A stretch of 37,094 bases of DNA. It comes from Alphaproteobacteria bacterium RIFCSPHIGHO2_01_FULL_41_14 (GTDB taxonomy: Bacteria > Pseudomonadota > Alphaproteobacteria > UBA7879 > UBA5542). Of the stretch, positions 9,257-17,101 are shown piece after piece; position 1 is the stretch's first letter, and every line of letters begins with the position of its first letter. Below the pieces are notes generated by a model, which saw nothing but the letters and a program-made list of their open reading frames with translations, was not told where the DNA came from and searched no databases. The position numbers and the translations under genes are program-made. Where the stretch lies: positions 1-37,094 of the forward strand of contig MEMF01000002.1 in assembly GCA_001767855.1 (NCBI GenBank), written 5' to 3'.

Positions 9257-9744
9257 GCCAGCCAAAAACTCACCTCCAAACCCCCTCCATCCACTGCCTC
9301 AGTCGTGGCGTTATTATTGAACAAAACCATCTGTTGGTCTCCCGCAACCCTCGCGCTACCCATCCCTATGTCTACTTGCCCGGAGGCCACATTGAAGAGG
9401 GGGAATCTGCCGAACAGACCCTTGTGCGCGAGATGATCGAGGAAACATCCCTTCTCTTTAAAGTAGACCGATTTATTGGCGTCTTAGAATACTCTTTTGT
9501 TCCCAATAACAGCTTACAGATCTGTCATACACACGAGTATAATTTTTGCTTTCTAGCCTCCTGCCCTGCCCTAAAAAATCTTCAATTGCCTCCTGAACCT
9601 GAAAAAGACAAGGTCCGCTTTCAATGGGTTCCTCTGCCTGATCTTTCTCGATCAAATTTATTACCTGCCCCTCTCATCAATCTCTTGCCCATTTGGTTAA
9701 AAACAGCCAGCTCTCCCTCTGTTTTTTCCAGCGAGATGATCTAA
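9253..9744 (+). CDS. Nudix hydrolase
   Basis: Nudix enzymes cleave nucleoside diphosphates linked to another moiety, often to clean up damaged nucleotides or signalling molecules. The Nudix box is present as GGHIEEGES through REMIEETS at about residues 46-68. The usual Gly late in the box is Ser here, while the metal-binding REMIEE core is intact. The open frame extends upstream to 9151, but the start at 9253 is chosen because its ATGA overlaps the stop of the preceding gene and the domain begins soon after. That gives 163 residues. The substrate cannot be predicted; an ADP-sugar or ADP-ribose type is only a guess from the general sequence. Confidence 0.88.
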   Translation: MSQPKTHLQTPSIHCLSRGVIIEQNHLLVSRNPRATHPYVYLPGGHIEEGESAEQTLVREMIEETSLLFKVDRFIGVLEYSFVPNNSLQICHTHEYNFCFLASCPALKNLQLPPEPEKDKVRFQWVPLPDLSRSNLLPAPLINLLPIWLKTASSPSVFSSEMI

Positions 9745-9796
9745 TCTTTCGGTTTTTTTAATTCTGTGGTTTACTTAAAAGTAAGGAAAACTTTGC

Positions 9797-10375
9797 ATGA
9801 CTATCAAATCGATTGCCGTCTACTGCAGCGCTTCAGATAGGGTCGCCCCCAAATACAAAGAAGCGGCAAAACAAGTGGGACATCTGTTGGCTAAAGAATC
9901 CATTCGGCTTGTGTATGGAGGAGGAGATACGGGCCTTATGAAAATTGTCTCTGACGCTTGTATGGAAGCAAAGGGGCAGGTTCTCGGGGTTATGACAGAA
10001 TACTTGGAAGATTTCGAAGATTTAAATCTCAATATCACAGAACTAAGAATTGAAAAATGTATGCACTCTCGTAAGAAAAAAATGTTTCTGGAGGCCGATG
10101 GGTTTCTTGTTTTACCAGGAGGACTAGGTACTTTAGATGAGATTTTTGAGGTGCTCACTTGGAAACAGATTGACCTTCATACAAAACCCATTGTGTTCTT
10201 AAATCAAGACGGGTTTTGGGACCCTCTTATCCCTCTTATGGACACCATGATCCAGGAAAAAACCGCTCCCGTCTGGACTAAAGATTTATACTCGATAGTC
10301 TCCGACGTGGGAGATATTCTAAAAGGATTTAGAAACTCAATTCAGGCTTCACACAACTCTCACAATAAATGGTAG
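9797..10375 (+). CDS. LOG family protein (nucleoside 5'-monophosphate phosphoribohydrolase)
   Basis: Members of this Rossmann-fold family (TIGR00730, LOG/YvdD-like) hydrolyse the N-glycosidic bond of nucleotides such as cytokinin riboside monophosphates or AMP. The 192-residue protein shows the nucleotide-binding GGGDTGLM near residue 40 and the family signature PGGLGTLDEIFE near residue 108, which contains the conserved Gly-rich loop and catalytic Glu. The length is normal. AAGGAA lies at good spacing before the ATG. It follows the Nudix gene by 52 bases and is closed by a terminator overlapping its stop codon. The natural substrate in bacteria is usually uncertain. Confidence 0.93.
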   Translation: MTIKSIAVYCSASDRVAPKYKEAAKQVGHLLAKESIRLVYGGGDTGLMKIVSDACMEAKGQVLGVMTEYLEDFEDLNLNITELRIEKCMHSRKKKMFLEADGFLVLPGGLGTLDEIFEVLTWKQIDLHTKPIVFLNQDGFWDPLIPLMDTMIQEKTAPVWTKDLYSIVSDVGDILKGFRNSIQASHNSHNKW

Positions 10376-10409
10376 CCGATTTAAAAAACCATTTTTTTTC
10401 TTTTTTTTT
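10367..10409 (+). terminator. Probable rho-independent terminator after the LOG gene
   Basis: AAATGG (10367-10372) pairs with CCATTT (10389-10394) across a 16-base loop, and a long T tract interrupted by one C follows. The stem is short and the loop large, but the T tract is strong. It overlaps the LOG stop codon. Confidence 0.5.
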
Positions 10410-10445
10410 CTGTTACACTTAATCTAGTAGTTTAGGGAGGATTAC

Positions 10446-12038
10446 ATGTTTCGGTTTTCATTTTATATCGGTCTTATCTGTTTTGCTTTTTCTTTCGAAG
10501 GGCTAACTATAAGGATTATAAATCCCTTTAAGCCCGGGAGCTCCCTCGTCAATATTAATGGCAAGGTTAAAACCTTAACACGCAGCACAAGCTGTAATGC
10601 CCGTCGTTGGGATAATAACCAAGAGAGTGCGTGCATGTGTTGTATCGTTAAGCAAGGGATTAGACCAAAAGGCCAATTTAAATATAGCGGAAACTTTGTG
10701 GAACACTGCTTACAGAAAAAGCATTGCACGGAAGACTCCCTTAACGCGATCGCTGCCTCTTTGGGAACCCGATACAACCCTGACGCCCCAGAACTCATTG
10801 TGCCCGTCATTATTGATGCCGCACGGGTTATCTCTACCGCTGGCACACTTGGAAAAGAGGATCATGGCACCTCAAGCCTGAGTCCGGATGGGGTGATTAA
10901 GGCTCTTGGCATTTTAGCAGCCCAAAACAAAATTCCAGGTACATCCAAAGAGATTAAAGAGTGCTATACGGCCGTCTCTAAAACAGACAAAGGAAGCCAA
11001 ACTATTCAGACATATTTGGTCTCTAGAAATACCTATTGCGACGACCCCAAAGACAGAGAGAGAGGATTCAAAATCTTTGATGGCCTTTACTATGTGAAAG
11101 AATTGGGCAAAGGGGAAAAGGAAATAAAAAACACGACTCGAGTTAAAGAAAGCGTTTTGGGGCAATACAATCTCGCCAACCCCAATCGCCCGAAGGGATT
11201 CCCTGCCATCGCTTTAGATGAAGTCTCGTTCTTTTACAAAGATCATCGCGGAAAAACCCATTATTTGGCCGTTCTCACGCTCTCCCCAGGCCAATCTATC
11301 TTTCATATTCTCAAGAATTTTTCCGAGACTTACAAAGCAAATCAAGACGGAACACTGACAGATCCCCAAGCATATGGCAAAGCACTCACCATTGCTCGGC
11401 ATGCTATGGCTTCTTTAGGGGGACAAGTGGGTCGACTTCATGCCACATATATGACGCGGGATAAAAAAGGACGCCTCACCGGAATGTCTAAGGCCGTCCA
11501 TGGAGATATGCATTCTAATAATATTTTTGAAAATGAGCAGTTGGATGTTGTCTTCATCGATGCTGAAACGTTTGCCATCGCCCTAAAGGCTCCCCGCAGT
11601 GTGGGTAAAGATCTATTGCGCATGTATCTGTTCTCAACTATTAGAACCGCTTCTCACCAAAATGTGCGCAAAGGAAATGTGGGGCAAACCTACTGGCACG
11701 AACAGATTATTAAGCCATTCTTAATGGAATACATCTTGTCATATACATTCTTAGATGGCCGCTATAGCGAAGAAAACTTTAAAGATGTTATGCGCATATT
11801 GCGTCGTACATTCTCTTTGTCTGGTGCCGGAGGAGATCCTGAGGCTGTCTTCTTCAGAGCCGGGCTCATTAGTTCTGTACACGCTTATAAAAAATATATT
11901 TCCCCTCTTCTTAAGGAGATTGAGGAGACAATTAAAAATCATCCCAACCCCATTGAATTAAGTTTACAAGGATCTCATCTTACCCCGAAAAGAATGTCAA
12001 GGCCCTGGCAGGATCCTAGAAACAGAATGTTTGGATAG
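10446..12038 (+). CDS. Exported APH/choline-kinase-like putative kinase
   Basis: I do not recognise a named family for this 530-residue protein. It begins with a probable signal peptide (hydrophobic residues about 3-20). The N-terminal region contains a Cys-rich stretch with SACMCCIVKQG and HCLQKKHC. From about residue 200 it looks like a kinase of the aminoglycoside-phosphotransferase type: Lys218 in YYVKEL (candidate ATP Lys), Glu235 in RVKESVL (candidate helix C Glu), and hinge-like LAVLTLSPGQSI. The catalytic loop HGDMHSNN (352-359) is followed by Asp372 in VVFIDAETF, the APH-type metal-binding Asp. These positions fit HGDxHxxN...ID, so catalytic activity is plausible. A strong GGGAGGA precedes the ATG. 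Export of a kinase suggests an effector acting in the periplasm or a host, but this is inference. The target is unknown. Confidence 0.65.
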   Translation: MFRFSFYIGLICFAFSFEGLTIRIINPFKPGSSLVNINGKVKTLTRSTSCNARRWDNNQESACMCCIVKQGIRPKGQFKYSGNFVEHCLQKKHCTEDSLNAIAASLGTRYNPDAPELIVPVIIDAARVISTAGTLGKEDHGTSSLSPDGVIKALGILAAQNKIPGTSKEIKECYTAVSKTDKGSQTIQTYLVSRNTYCDDPKDRERGFKIFDGLYYVKELGKGEKEIKNTTRVKESVLGQYNLANPNRPKGFPAIALDEVSFFYKDHRGKTHYLAVLTLSPGQSIFHILKNFSETYKANQDGTLTDPQAYGKALTIARHAMASLGGQVGRLHATYMTRDKKGRLTGMSKAVHGDMHSNNIFENEQLDVVFIDAETFAIALKAPRSVGKDLLRMYLFSTIRTASHQNVRKGNVGQTYWHEQIIKPFLMEYILSYTFLDGRYSEENFKDVMRILRRTFSLSGAGGDPEAVFFRAGLISSVHAYKKYISPLLKEIEETIKNHPNPIELSLQGSHLTPKRMSRPWQDPRNRMFG

Positions 12039-12087
12039 ACGCTTTTATACCTTTAAAATCCTCTCATAAAAGCGTATCTTGGGATAC
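12039..12087 (+). repeat. Inverted repeats between the kinase-like gene and the DsbA-like gene
   Basis: ACGCTTTTAT (12039-12048) and ATAAAAGCGT (12066-12075) form a perfect 10-bp stem with a 17-base loop, starting right after the stop codon. A second stem, GTATC-TTGG-GATAC (12074-12087), shares two bases with the first, so the two could compete. No clear T tract follows. It may terminate, attenuate or process the transcript ahead of the DsbA-atp genes. Confidence 0.5.
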
Positions 12088-12118
12088 TTTGTCTAAGTTA
12101 CTTTTCGATTAAAACCAT

Positions 12119-12793
12119 ATGATTAAACACGCTCTTGTTCTATTTTTTACGTTTCTAATTGCTCTAACATCTGATGCTACAACAGGATGTGGTCAGGTTA
12201 TATATGGAAACCGAAGAGCTCCCCTAAAAATGACTGAGTATGCCTCCCCTACTTGTGTCATTTGCTCTCAATTTTCAGAAACAATTTTTCCAGAACTCCA
12301 TCGCGACTATATTAAAACTGGAAAAGCCATGTTGACCGTCATAAACTTACCCTTTAATGCCATTGATCTTAAAGCTTGCGTCCTCGTAAGCCACAGCCCT
12401 AACCCACAGAAATTCAATACGTTTGTCTATCAACATCAGAAAGAATGGCTATTCTCAAAAGACCCCCTTAAACAACTGGGAGTCCTCTTAGAAAAACAAG
12501 GCATGTCACACAAACAAATAAAAAAAGCGTTAAAAAATAGAGAAATTGAAGATAGAATCATTAAGCAACGTCTTATTGAGGAACAGAAACAAAACATCCA
12601 GGCCATTCCCCTCATAATCATTGGACAAAAAAGAATTGTGGGGCTTATGCCTTGGGATAAATTAAAGCTTGTTATAGAAGAGGCTTTGCAGCATATAAAG
12701 AGGGGAAACCCTCTTGAAACCTTTGGACAAAACGATGAAAATAAAAAAGATACAAGAACAACATCGGCGCCTAAAAAAAGAGATCGCGCCTAA
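12119..12793 (+). CDS. DsbA-family thiol:disulfide oxidoreductase
   Basis: The 224-residue protein has a signal peptide (hydrophobic about residues 5-17) and a thioredoxin-fold domain of the DsbA/BdbD type. The active site is CVIC (Cys46-Cys49) in YASPTCVICSQF. A helical insert follows, and then the cis-proline in QAIPLIIIG (Pro164). This predicts disulfide formation or reshuffling in the periplasm. The Lys-rich tail after about residue 205 is unusual, and its coding sequence overlaps the start of atpI by about 59 bases, so the two genes are probably coupled. The exported, Cys-containing kinase-like protein upstream is a possible client, which is speculation from adjacency. The exact Dsb subfamily is not clear. 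Confidence 0.82.
   Translation: MIKHALVLFFTFLIALTSDATTGCGQVIYGNRRAPLKMTEYASPTCVICSQFSETIFPELHRDYIKTGKAMLTVINLPFNAIDLKACVLVSHSPNPQKFNTFVYQHQKEWLFSKDPLKQLGVLLEKQGMSHKQIKKALKNREIEDRIIKQRLIEEQKQNIQAIPLIIIGQKRIVGLMPWDKLKLVIEEALQHIKRGNPLETFGQNDENKKDTRTTSAPKKRDRA
12698..12715 (+). promoter_or_regulatory. GAAA-tetraloop hairpin near the atpI start
   Basis: AAGAGGG (12698-12704), loop GAAA, then CCCTCTT (12709-12715) make a perfect 7-bp stem with a GNRA-type loop inside the end of the DsbA-like gene. It contains an AGAGGGG ribosome-site-like sequence and the first two bases of an in-frame TTG for atpI. It could therefore hide that start until a ribosome translating the upstream gene opens it. Confidence 0.4.
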
Positions 12794-13022
12794 AACTGAG
12801 ACCTCTTCCCACTCTCCCTCTTTTAAAAGTATGGCTTGGAAAGCAAGCAGCGATATGGTGGGAGCCATTATTGTAGGTACCGGTGGAGGCTTGTTGTTTG
12901 ACCGTTTCTTCCACACCCCACATTGGGGATTGATCATTGGATTTTTTTTAGGATCTGCCGCAGGCCTCTTGAATGTCTACCGAGGGCTCTGTAGGGTGGG
13001 GTATGGCCTTGGGAAGAAATGA
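12735..13022 (+). CDS. atpI: ATP synthase-associated protein AtpI
   Basis: AtpI is a small membrane protein that helps assemble the c-ring of F-type ATP synthase and has been linked to Mg transport. The protein has a basic N-terminus and two hydrophobic segments separated by FDRFFHTP. The pattern DMVGAIIVGTGGGLLFDRF and GFFLGSAAGLLNVYR is typical of the AtpI family. The ATG at 12735 gives 95 residues. An in-frame TTG at 12714 with AGAGGGG 8 bases upstream would give 102 and is a real alternative. It begins inside the 3' end of the DsbA-like gene and ends 10 bases before atpB. Confidence 0.88.
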   Translation: MKIKKIQEQHRRLKKEIAPKTETSSHSPSFKSMAWKASSDMVGAIIVGTGGGLLFDRFFHTPHWGLIIGFFLGSAAGLLNVYRGLCRVGYGLGKK

Positions 13023-13032
13023 GGAATTTTAA

Positions 13033-13758
13033 GTGGAAAGTCCGTTACATCAATTTGAAGTAAAAACATTACTTCCTATTCATTTAGGAAATATTGATCT
13101 TTCTTTCACCAATTCTGCTTTATTTATGGTGTTAGCGGTTTTTTCTATTTTAACACTCGTCTTTTTAGCTCTGCGTGCCCCAAAGGCCATTCCGGGAAGA
13201 TTCCAGTCTCTCGTCGAACTTTCCTACGAATTCGTTGCAACCCTTTTAGAAGAAAGTACCGGCACAAGGGGTAAAAAATATCTTCCATTTGTCTTTTCTA
13301 TTTTTTTATTTGTCTTATTTGGAAACTTGTTGGGGCTAATTCCCTATGGCTTTACGTTCACCAGCCAGCTTATTTTAACCTTTGGATTGGCGTCCCTTGT
13401 TTTTCTTGTCATCATTTTTGTGGGAATTGCCACCCACGGGGCTAAGTTTTTAAAACTATTTTTCCCGGAAGGAGCACCCCTGATCATGGCGCCTCTTTTA
13501 GTACCTATTGAGCTCATTTCTTTCTTGTCGCGCCCCGTCAGCCTCTCTGTCCGTCTCTTTGCTAATATGATGGCAGGCCATACAATGCTTAAAGTTTTTG
13601 CTCTCTTTACCATTAGCTTAGGATTGTTTGGAGTTTCCACCATTATCCTGAATGCCATCCTCATTGGGTTTGAATTTTTAGTCGCGTTTTTGCAGGCCTA
13701 TGTATTTACCGTCTTAACGTGTCTTTATTTAAATGATGCCATTCATTTGCATTCGTGA
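13033..13758 (+). CDS. atpB: ATP synthase F0 subunit a
   Basis: Subunit a forms the proton half-channels beside the c-ring in the inner membrane. The 241-residue protein is almost entirely hydrophobic. It carries the family motif [12 protein letters not shown], whose Arg is the essential residue facing the c-ring carboxylate, and a C-terminal [18 protein letters not shown] segment. The start is GTG at 13033, chosen because GAGGA lies 7 bases before it and the N-terminal PLHQFEV is typical. It sits between atpI and atpE in the F0 operon. Confidence 0.97.
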   Translation: MESPLHQFEVKTLLPIHLGNIDLSFTNSALFMVLAVFSILTLVFLALRAPKAIPGRFQSLVELSYEFVATLLEESTGTRGKKYLPFVFSIFLFVLFGNLLGLIPYGFTFTSQLILTFGLASLVFLVIIFVGIATHGAKFLKLFFPEGAPLIMAPLLVPIELISFLSRPVSLSVRLFANMMAGHTMLKVFALFTISLGLFGVSTIILNAILIGFEFLVAFLQAYVFTVLTCLYLNDAIHLHS

Positions 13759-13784
13759 TAAATTCGTCTTCAAAGGAGAGAAAA

Positions 13785-14009
13785 ATGGAAGTAGAAGCAG
13801 CAAAAATGATCGGAGCCGCTATCGCCGTATTGCCTTTATTTGGCGTAGGCTTGGGCATTGGTAAAATTTTCGCAACCCTTATTGAATCTGTTGCTCGGAA
13901 TCCAGAAGCACGGAAAGATGTTTTTTCTATTGGAATTCTTGGGTTTGCACTCACGGAAGCGGTGGCTCTTTTTGCCCTTTTAGTCGCTTTTCTAATTCTT
14001 TTTAAATAG
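13785..14009 (+). CDS. atpE: ATP synthase F0 subunit c
   Basis: Subunit c forms the rotating proton-carrying ring. The 74-residue protein has two membrane helices. The first contains the Gly repeat GVGLGIG (20-26), the polar loop has ARNPEA (37-42), and helix two carries the proton-binding Glu58 in [11 protein letters not shown]. Upstream in-frame codons from a GTG at 13755 are rejected because the ATG at 13785 has AAAGGAGAG just before it and gives the normal length. Confidence 0.97.
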   Translation: MEVEAAKMIGAAIAVLPLFGVGLGIGKIFATLIESVARNPEARKDVFSIGILGFALTEAVALFALLVAFLILFK

Positions 14010-14034
14010 TTTTATTTCTTTTCCGGAATCGAAC

Positions 14035-14502
14035 GTGCCCCAGCTTGACATCAGTGTTTACCCTTCTCAGCTTTTTTGGCTTATTGTTTCCTTTGGCCTG
14101 CTCTATGTCTGCATCCATTGGCTTGTTGTCCCTCGGATTAGCAGGATCTATCAAAAAAGACGGGGCCTTCTAGAAGAAAAGCTAGAAGAAATTGAGCAAT
14201 TTAGAAAAAAAATTGAGCAATTAGAGACGGAGATTGAACTTTTATCTACCAAAAGTCAGAGAGAATCTTCTGAGTTGCTCGCCCAGACTCAAAAGGAGTG
14301 TAGCCAAGTATTGGAAGAAGAGGAACTTAAATTAGAAAAAAAAGCTTCAGAATCATTAGAAGATTTTATGAAGAAAATAGAAGCCCACATGCAAGAAGTG
14401 GAAAAAGAACTGTCTAAAAAACAAAAAGACTTAACAAATTTGATTGTTCACAAAGTTTTAGAAACACCGATTCTCCCTTCACACGAAGAGGAAAAACACT
14501 GA
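14035..14502 (+). CDS. atpF': ATP synthase F0 subunit b'
   Basis: This is the peripheral-stalk subunit in the b' position, found with a separate b subunit in alphaproteobacteria and photosynthetic bacteria. The N-terminus PQLDISVYPSQLFWLIVSF is the typical b' start with a single membrane helix. A long charged coiled coil follows at about residues 40-150. The start is GTG at 14035 with GGAA nearby. The stop overlaps the next ATG by one base (TGATG), so b' and b are coupled. Confidence 0.93.
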   Translation: MPQLDISVYPSQLFWLIVSFGLLYVCIHWLVVPRISRIYQKRRGLLEEKLEEIEQFRKKIEQLETEIELLSTKSQRESSELLAQTQKECSQVLEEEELKLEKKASESLEDFMKKIEAHMQEVEKELSKKQKDLTNLIVHKVLETPILPSHEEEKH

Positions 14503-14987
14503 TGGCTTTTCTCTTTTTACAAGACCCTTCTTTTTGGATCCTCATTTCCTTTCTTTTGCTGGTGGGAACCTTCTCCACCCGCATTTTAAAAAAGCTTAAT
14601 CAACAACTGAAAACGCGCCAAGAGGCAATTGCCCGACAAATATCAGAAGTAGGTGCTCTTTACGAAGAAGCCAATATGTTGTTTTTAGAAGAGAAAAACA
14701 ATCTCGCAAAAAAAGAGCAGGAAGTTTCTCTCCTCACAACAGAAACTTTAAAAGAGATCGACAGAAAAAAACAAATCCTCAGGGGCAATATTAAAAATTT
14801 ACACCAAAAATGCGAAGACACACTCCATCATAAAATGGAAGCAATCAAAGAAAAGTATATAACGAAAATAGAAAAAAAAATGTTGGAGGATTGTTGTGCT
14901 CGCGCAGAAAATGATCTAAAAAAAACGCTGGGTCGCAAGACGGATACCACGTTGATTGAAACCAAAATTGAAAAAATGAGTTTATAG
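14502..14987 (+). CDS. atpF: ATP synthase F0 subunit b
   Basis: This peripheral-stalk subunit links F0 to F1 through subunit delta. The 161-residue protein has one N-terminal membrane helix (about residues 10-28), then a long coiled coil starting near LKKLNQQLKTRQEAIARQI, which matches the b-subunit pattern of an arginine-containing dimer helix. It is diverged and assigned by position and architecture as much as by motif. It overlaps atpF' by one base and lies 7 bases before the nucleotide-sugar dehydrogenase. Confidence 0.9.
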   Translation: MAFLFLQDPSFWILISFLLLVGTFSTRILKKLNQQLKTRQEAIARQISEVGALYEEANMLFLEEKNNLAKKEQEVSLLTTETLKEIDRKKQILRGNIKNLHQKCEDTLHHKMEAIKEKYITKIEKKMLEDCCARAENDLKKTLGRKTDTTLIETKIEKMSL

Positions 14988-14994
14988 AAATCCC

Positions 14995-16251
14995 ATGAAA
15001 ATTTGCATTATAGGCCTTGGATATGTGGGACTTCCCCTCGCTATTAAACTTTCTCAACACTATCCGACCACAGGGTTTGATATCGACACGGCAAGAATAA
15101 ATGAATTAAGAACCGGACATGATCGCACTTTAGAAATATCCTCTGCTGATCTTCAGCATTCCACAATCGACTTTACTTCTAAGGTCTCTTCTATCAACCA
15201 ACATGATGTTTATATCGTCACCGTACCAACTCCGGTAACTAAAAAAAATACACCTGACCTAGGCTTACTGAAAAAAGCTTCTCAAATGCTGGGCCGTGTT
15301 ATCTCTAAAAATGCCATCATTGTCTATGAAAGCACAGTATATCCTGGTGTCACGGAAGATTTTTGTGGAAAAATTATTGAAAAAACTTCTGGTTTAGTCT
15401 GTGGAAAAGACTTCTTTCTTGGCTATTCTCCTGAACGCATTAACCCAGGAGACAAATTCCATACAATTGATAAAATTACAAAAGTTGTTGCCGGTCAAAC
15501 GCCTGCCGTGGAAGATGTTTTAAAAGAAATTTACGGAAAAATTACCAAGGTTTTCGTTGCTCGAAATATCAAAACTGCAGAAGCGGCTAAGGTCATTGAA
15601 AACACTCAACGGGACATTAACATTGCTTTTATGAATGAACTCACACAGATTTTCCATGCAGACCAGATTTCCATTTATGATGTTTTAAAAGCTGCTCAAA
15701 CAAAGTGGAATTTTTTGTCTTTTACCCCAGGGCTGGTGGGCGGCCATTGTATCGGTGTTGATCCCTACTATCTCGCTTCCTATGCTAAAAAAAGAAAGGT
15801 AAGCCCCCGCATCACCTTGGCAGGACGATATGTTAATGACCAGATGGCTGGCTTTCTAGCCGCCCAGTGCCACGCCTCCTTGCACAAGAAAAAAAGCTCT
15901 ATTTTAGTATTAGGGCTTACGTTCAAAGAAAATGTTCCGGACCTTCGAAATACAAAAATTGCTCCCTTCATAAAACATCTTGAAGCGTTGGGACACACAA
16001 TTGATGTTGTTGACCCTCTTGCAGATCCTGCCGAAGCTTTTCAGCTTTATGGACTAACCTTGCGTTCTTTAGAAGATCTACCAAAAAACCACTATGATTG
16101 TATTGTGGGAGCTGTTCATCATACCTCGTTCTCTTCTTTATCTTCTGCGGCCTTAGCTTCTCTTGGGAAAAATCCTTGTTGCCTCTTTGATGTAAAGAAT
16201 ATGTGGTCTCAGTTAGAGTTCCCCCCACATTGCCATGTAGCCTCTTTATAA
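14995..16251 (+). CDS. Nucleotide-sugar dehydrogenase (TviB/WbpO-like)
   Basis: These enzymes oxidise a UDP-hexose or UDP-N-acetylhexosamine twice to the uronic acid using NAD, for O-antigen, capsule or Vi-type polymers. The 418-residue protein has the NAD-binding GLGYVGLPLA (7-16), the substrate region YSPERINPGD, and the catalytic Cys252 in GGHCIGVDPYYLA. Overall it resembles the TviB/WbpO branch that makes UDP-GalNAc/GlcNAc uronic acids rather than classical Ugd, but the substrate is inferred. It follows atpF by 7 bases, an odd location for a surface polysaccharide gene, and no other sugar gene is nearby. Confidence 0.9.
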   Translation: MKICIIGLGYVGLPLAIKLSQHYPTTGFDIDTARINELRTGHDRTLEISSADLQHSTIDFTSKVSSINQHDVYIVTVPTPVTKKNTPDLGLLKKASQMLGRVISKNAIIVYESTVYPGVTEDFCGKIIEKTSGLVCGKDFFLGYSPERINPGDKFHTIDKITKVVAGQTPAVEDVLKEIYGKITKVFVARNIKTAEAAKVIENTQRDINIAFMNELTQIFHADQISIYDVLKAAQTKWNFLSFTPGLVGGHCIGVDPYYLASYAKKRKVSPRITLAGRYVNDQMAGFLAAQCHASLHKKKSSILVLGLTFKENVPDLRNTKIAPFIKHLEALGHTIDVVDPLADPAEAFQLYGLTLRSLEDLPKNHYDCIVGAVHHTSFSSLSSAALASLGKNPCCLFDVKNMWSQLEFPPHCHVASL

Positions 16252-16345
16252 GCCTGATTAAAAAGTATCAAAACATTTTGTAGGATTTTTAATTTTATGG
16301 TATTTTTGAGTAGATTTTAAGCAGTTCCTAGGGTTTTTCTGAAAA

Positions 16346-17089
16346 ATGTCGAGCACAAAAAAAAATATACTCTCAGGAGAGAATCTCACCAAGATTTATA
16401 AAAAAAGAAAAATCTTACAAGATGTCTCTATCCATGTAAAACAAGGCGAAATTGTGGGACTGTTGGGCCCAAATGGTGCAGGAAAAACGACTTGTTTTTA
16501 CATTTTATGTGGTCTGATAAAAGCAGATGGTGGTAAGGTCATCTTAAGCAATCAAGACATTACACCCTTTCCTATGTACCGCCGCGCCAGACTGGGGATT
16601 GGATATTTACCTCAAGAAGCCTCCATATTTCGCGGACTTAATGTGGAAGATAACATTAATGTTGCCCTTGAAAATACAGATCTTTCTCCTGAAAAAAGAA
16701 ACAAAGCTCTCGATTCTTTATTAGCGGAATTTTCTATTGCTCATCTCAGGCATGCGCCTGCTTTAGCTTTATCCGGAGGAGAGCGCCGCCGGGTAGAAAT
16801 CGCACGCGCCTTGGCAACGTCGCCTCAGTTTATTTTATTTGACGAACCGCTGGCAGGAATCGACCCCATTGCCATTCAAGATATCCGTGCTTTAATCTTG
16901 CACTTAAAAGAAAGGGGCATTGGTGTTTTGATCACAGACCATAATGTGCGCGAAACCTTAGATCTTGTGGATCGTGCCTATATTCTGAATGAGGGAAAGA
17001 TTTTAACCGAAGGAACCCCTCAACAATTGAGTGCACACGAGGAAGCCAAGCGTGTTTATCTTGGAAAATCATTTCGTATCAAAAAATAA
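16346..17089 (+). CDS. lptB: LPS export ABC transporter ATP-binding protein LptB
   Basis: LptB is the cytoplasmic ATPase that, with LptF, LptG and LptC, extracts lipopolysaccharide from the inner membrane. The 247-residue protein has Walker A GPNGAGKTT (41-49), the Q-loop in GYLPQEASIF, the signature LSGGERRRVEIARAL, Walker B FILFDEPLAGIDP and the switch His in ITDHNVRE. The C-terminal YLGKSFRI matches the LptB tail. It is followed 12 bases later by hpf. Usually rpoN lies between lptB and hpf in alphaproteobacteria; it is absent here. The ribosome site is weak. Confidence 0.95.
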   Translation: MSSTKKNILSGENLTKIYKKRKILQDVSIHVKQGEIVGLLGPNGAGKTTCFYILCGLIKADGGKVILSNQDITPFPMYRRARLGIGYLPQEASIFRGLNVEDNINVALENTDLSPEKRNKALDSLLAEFSIAHLRHAPALALSGGERRRVEIARALATSPQFILFDEPLAGIDPIAIQDIRALILHLKERGIGVLITDHNVRETLDLVDRAYILNEGKILTEGTPQQLSAHEEAKRVYLGKSFRIKK

Positions 17090-17101
17090 AAAGGAGGGAT
17101 A

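Noticed and set aside
8822..9265. 147-codon minus-strand open frame over the GyrI-like gene
   Set aside because: The plus-strand frame has a strong ribosome site, a recognisable domain and ATGA coupling; the minus frame has none of these.
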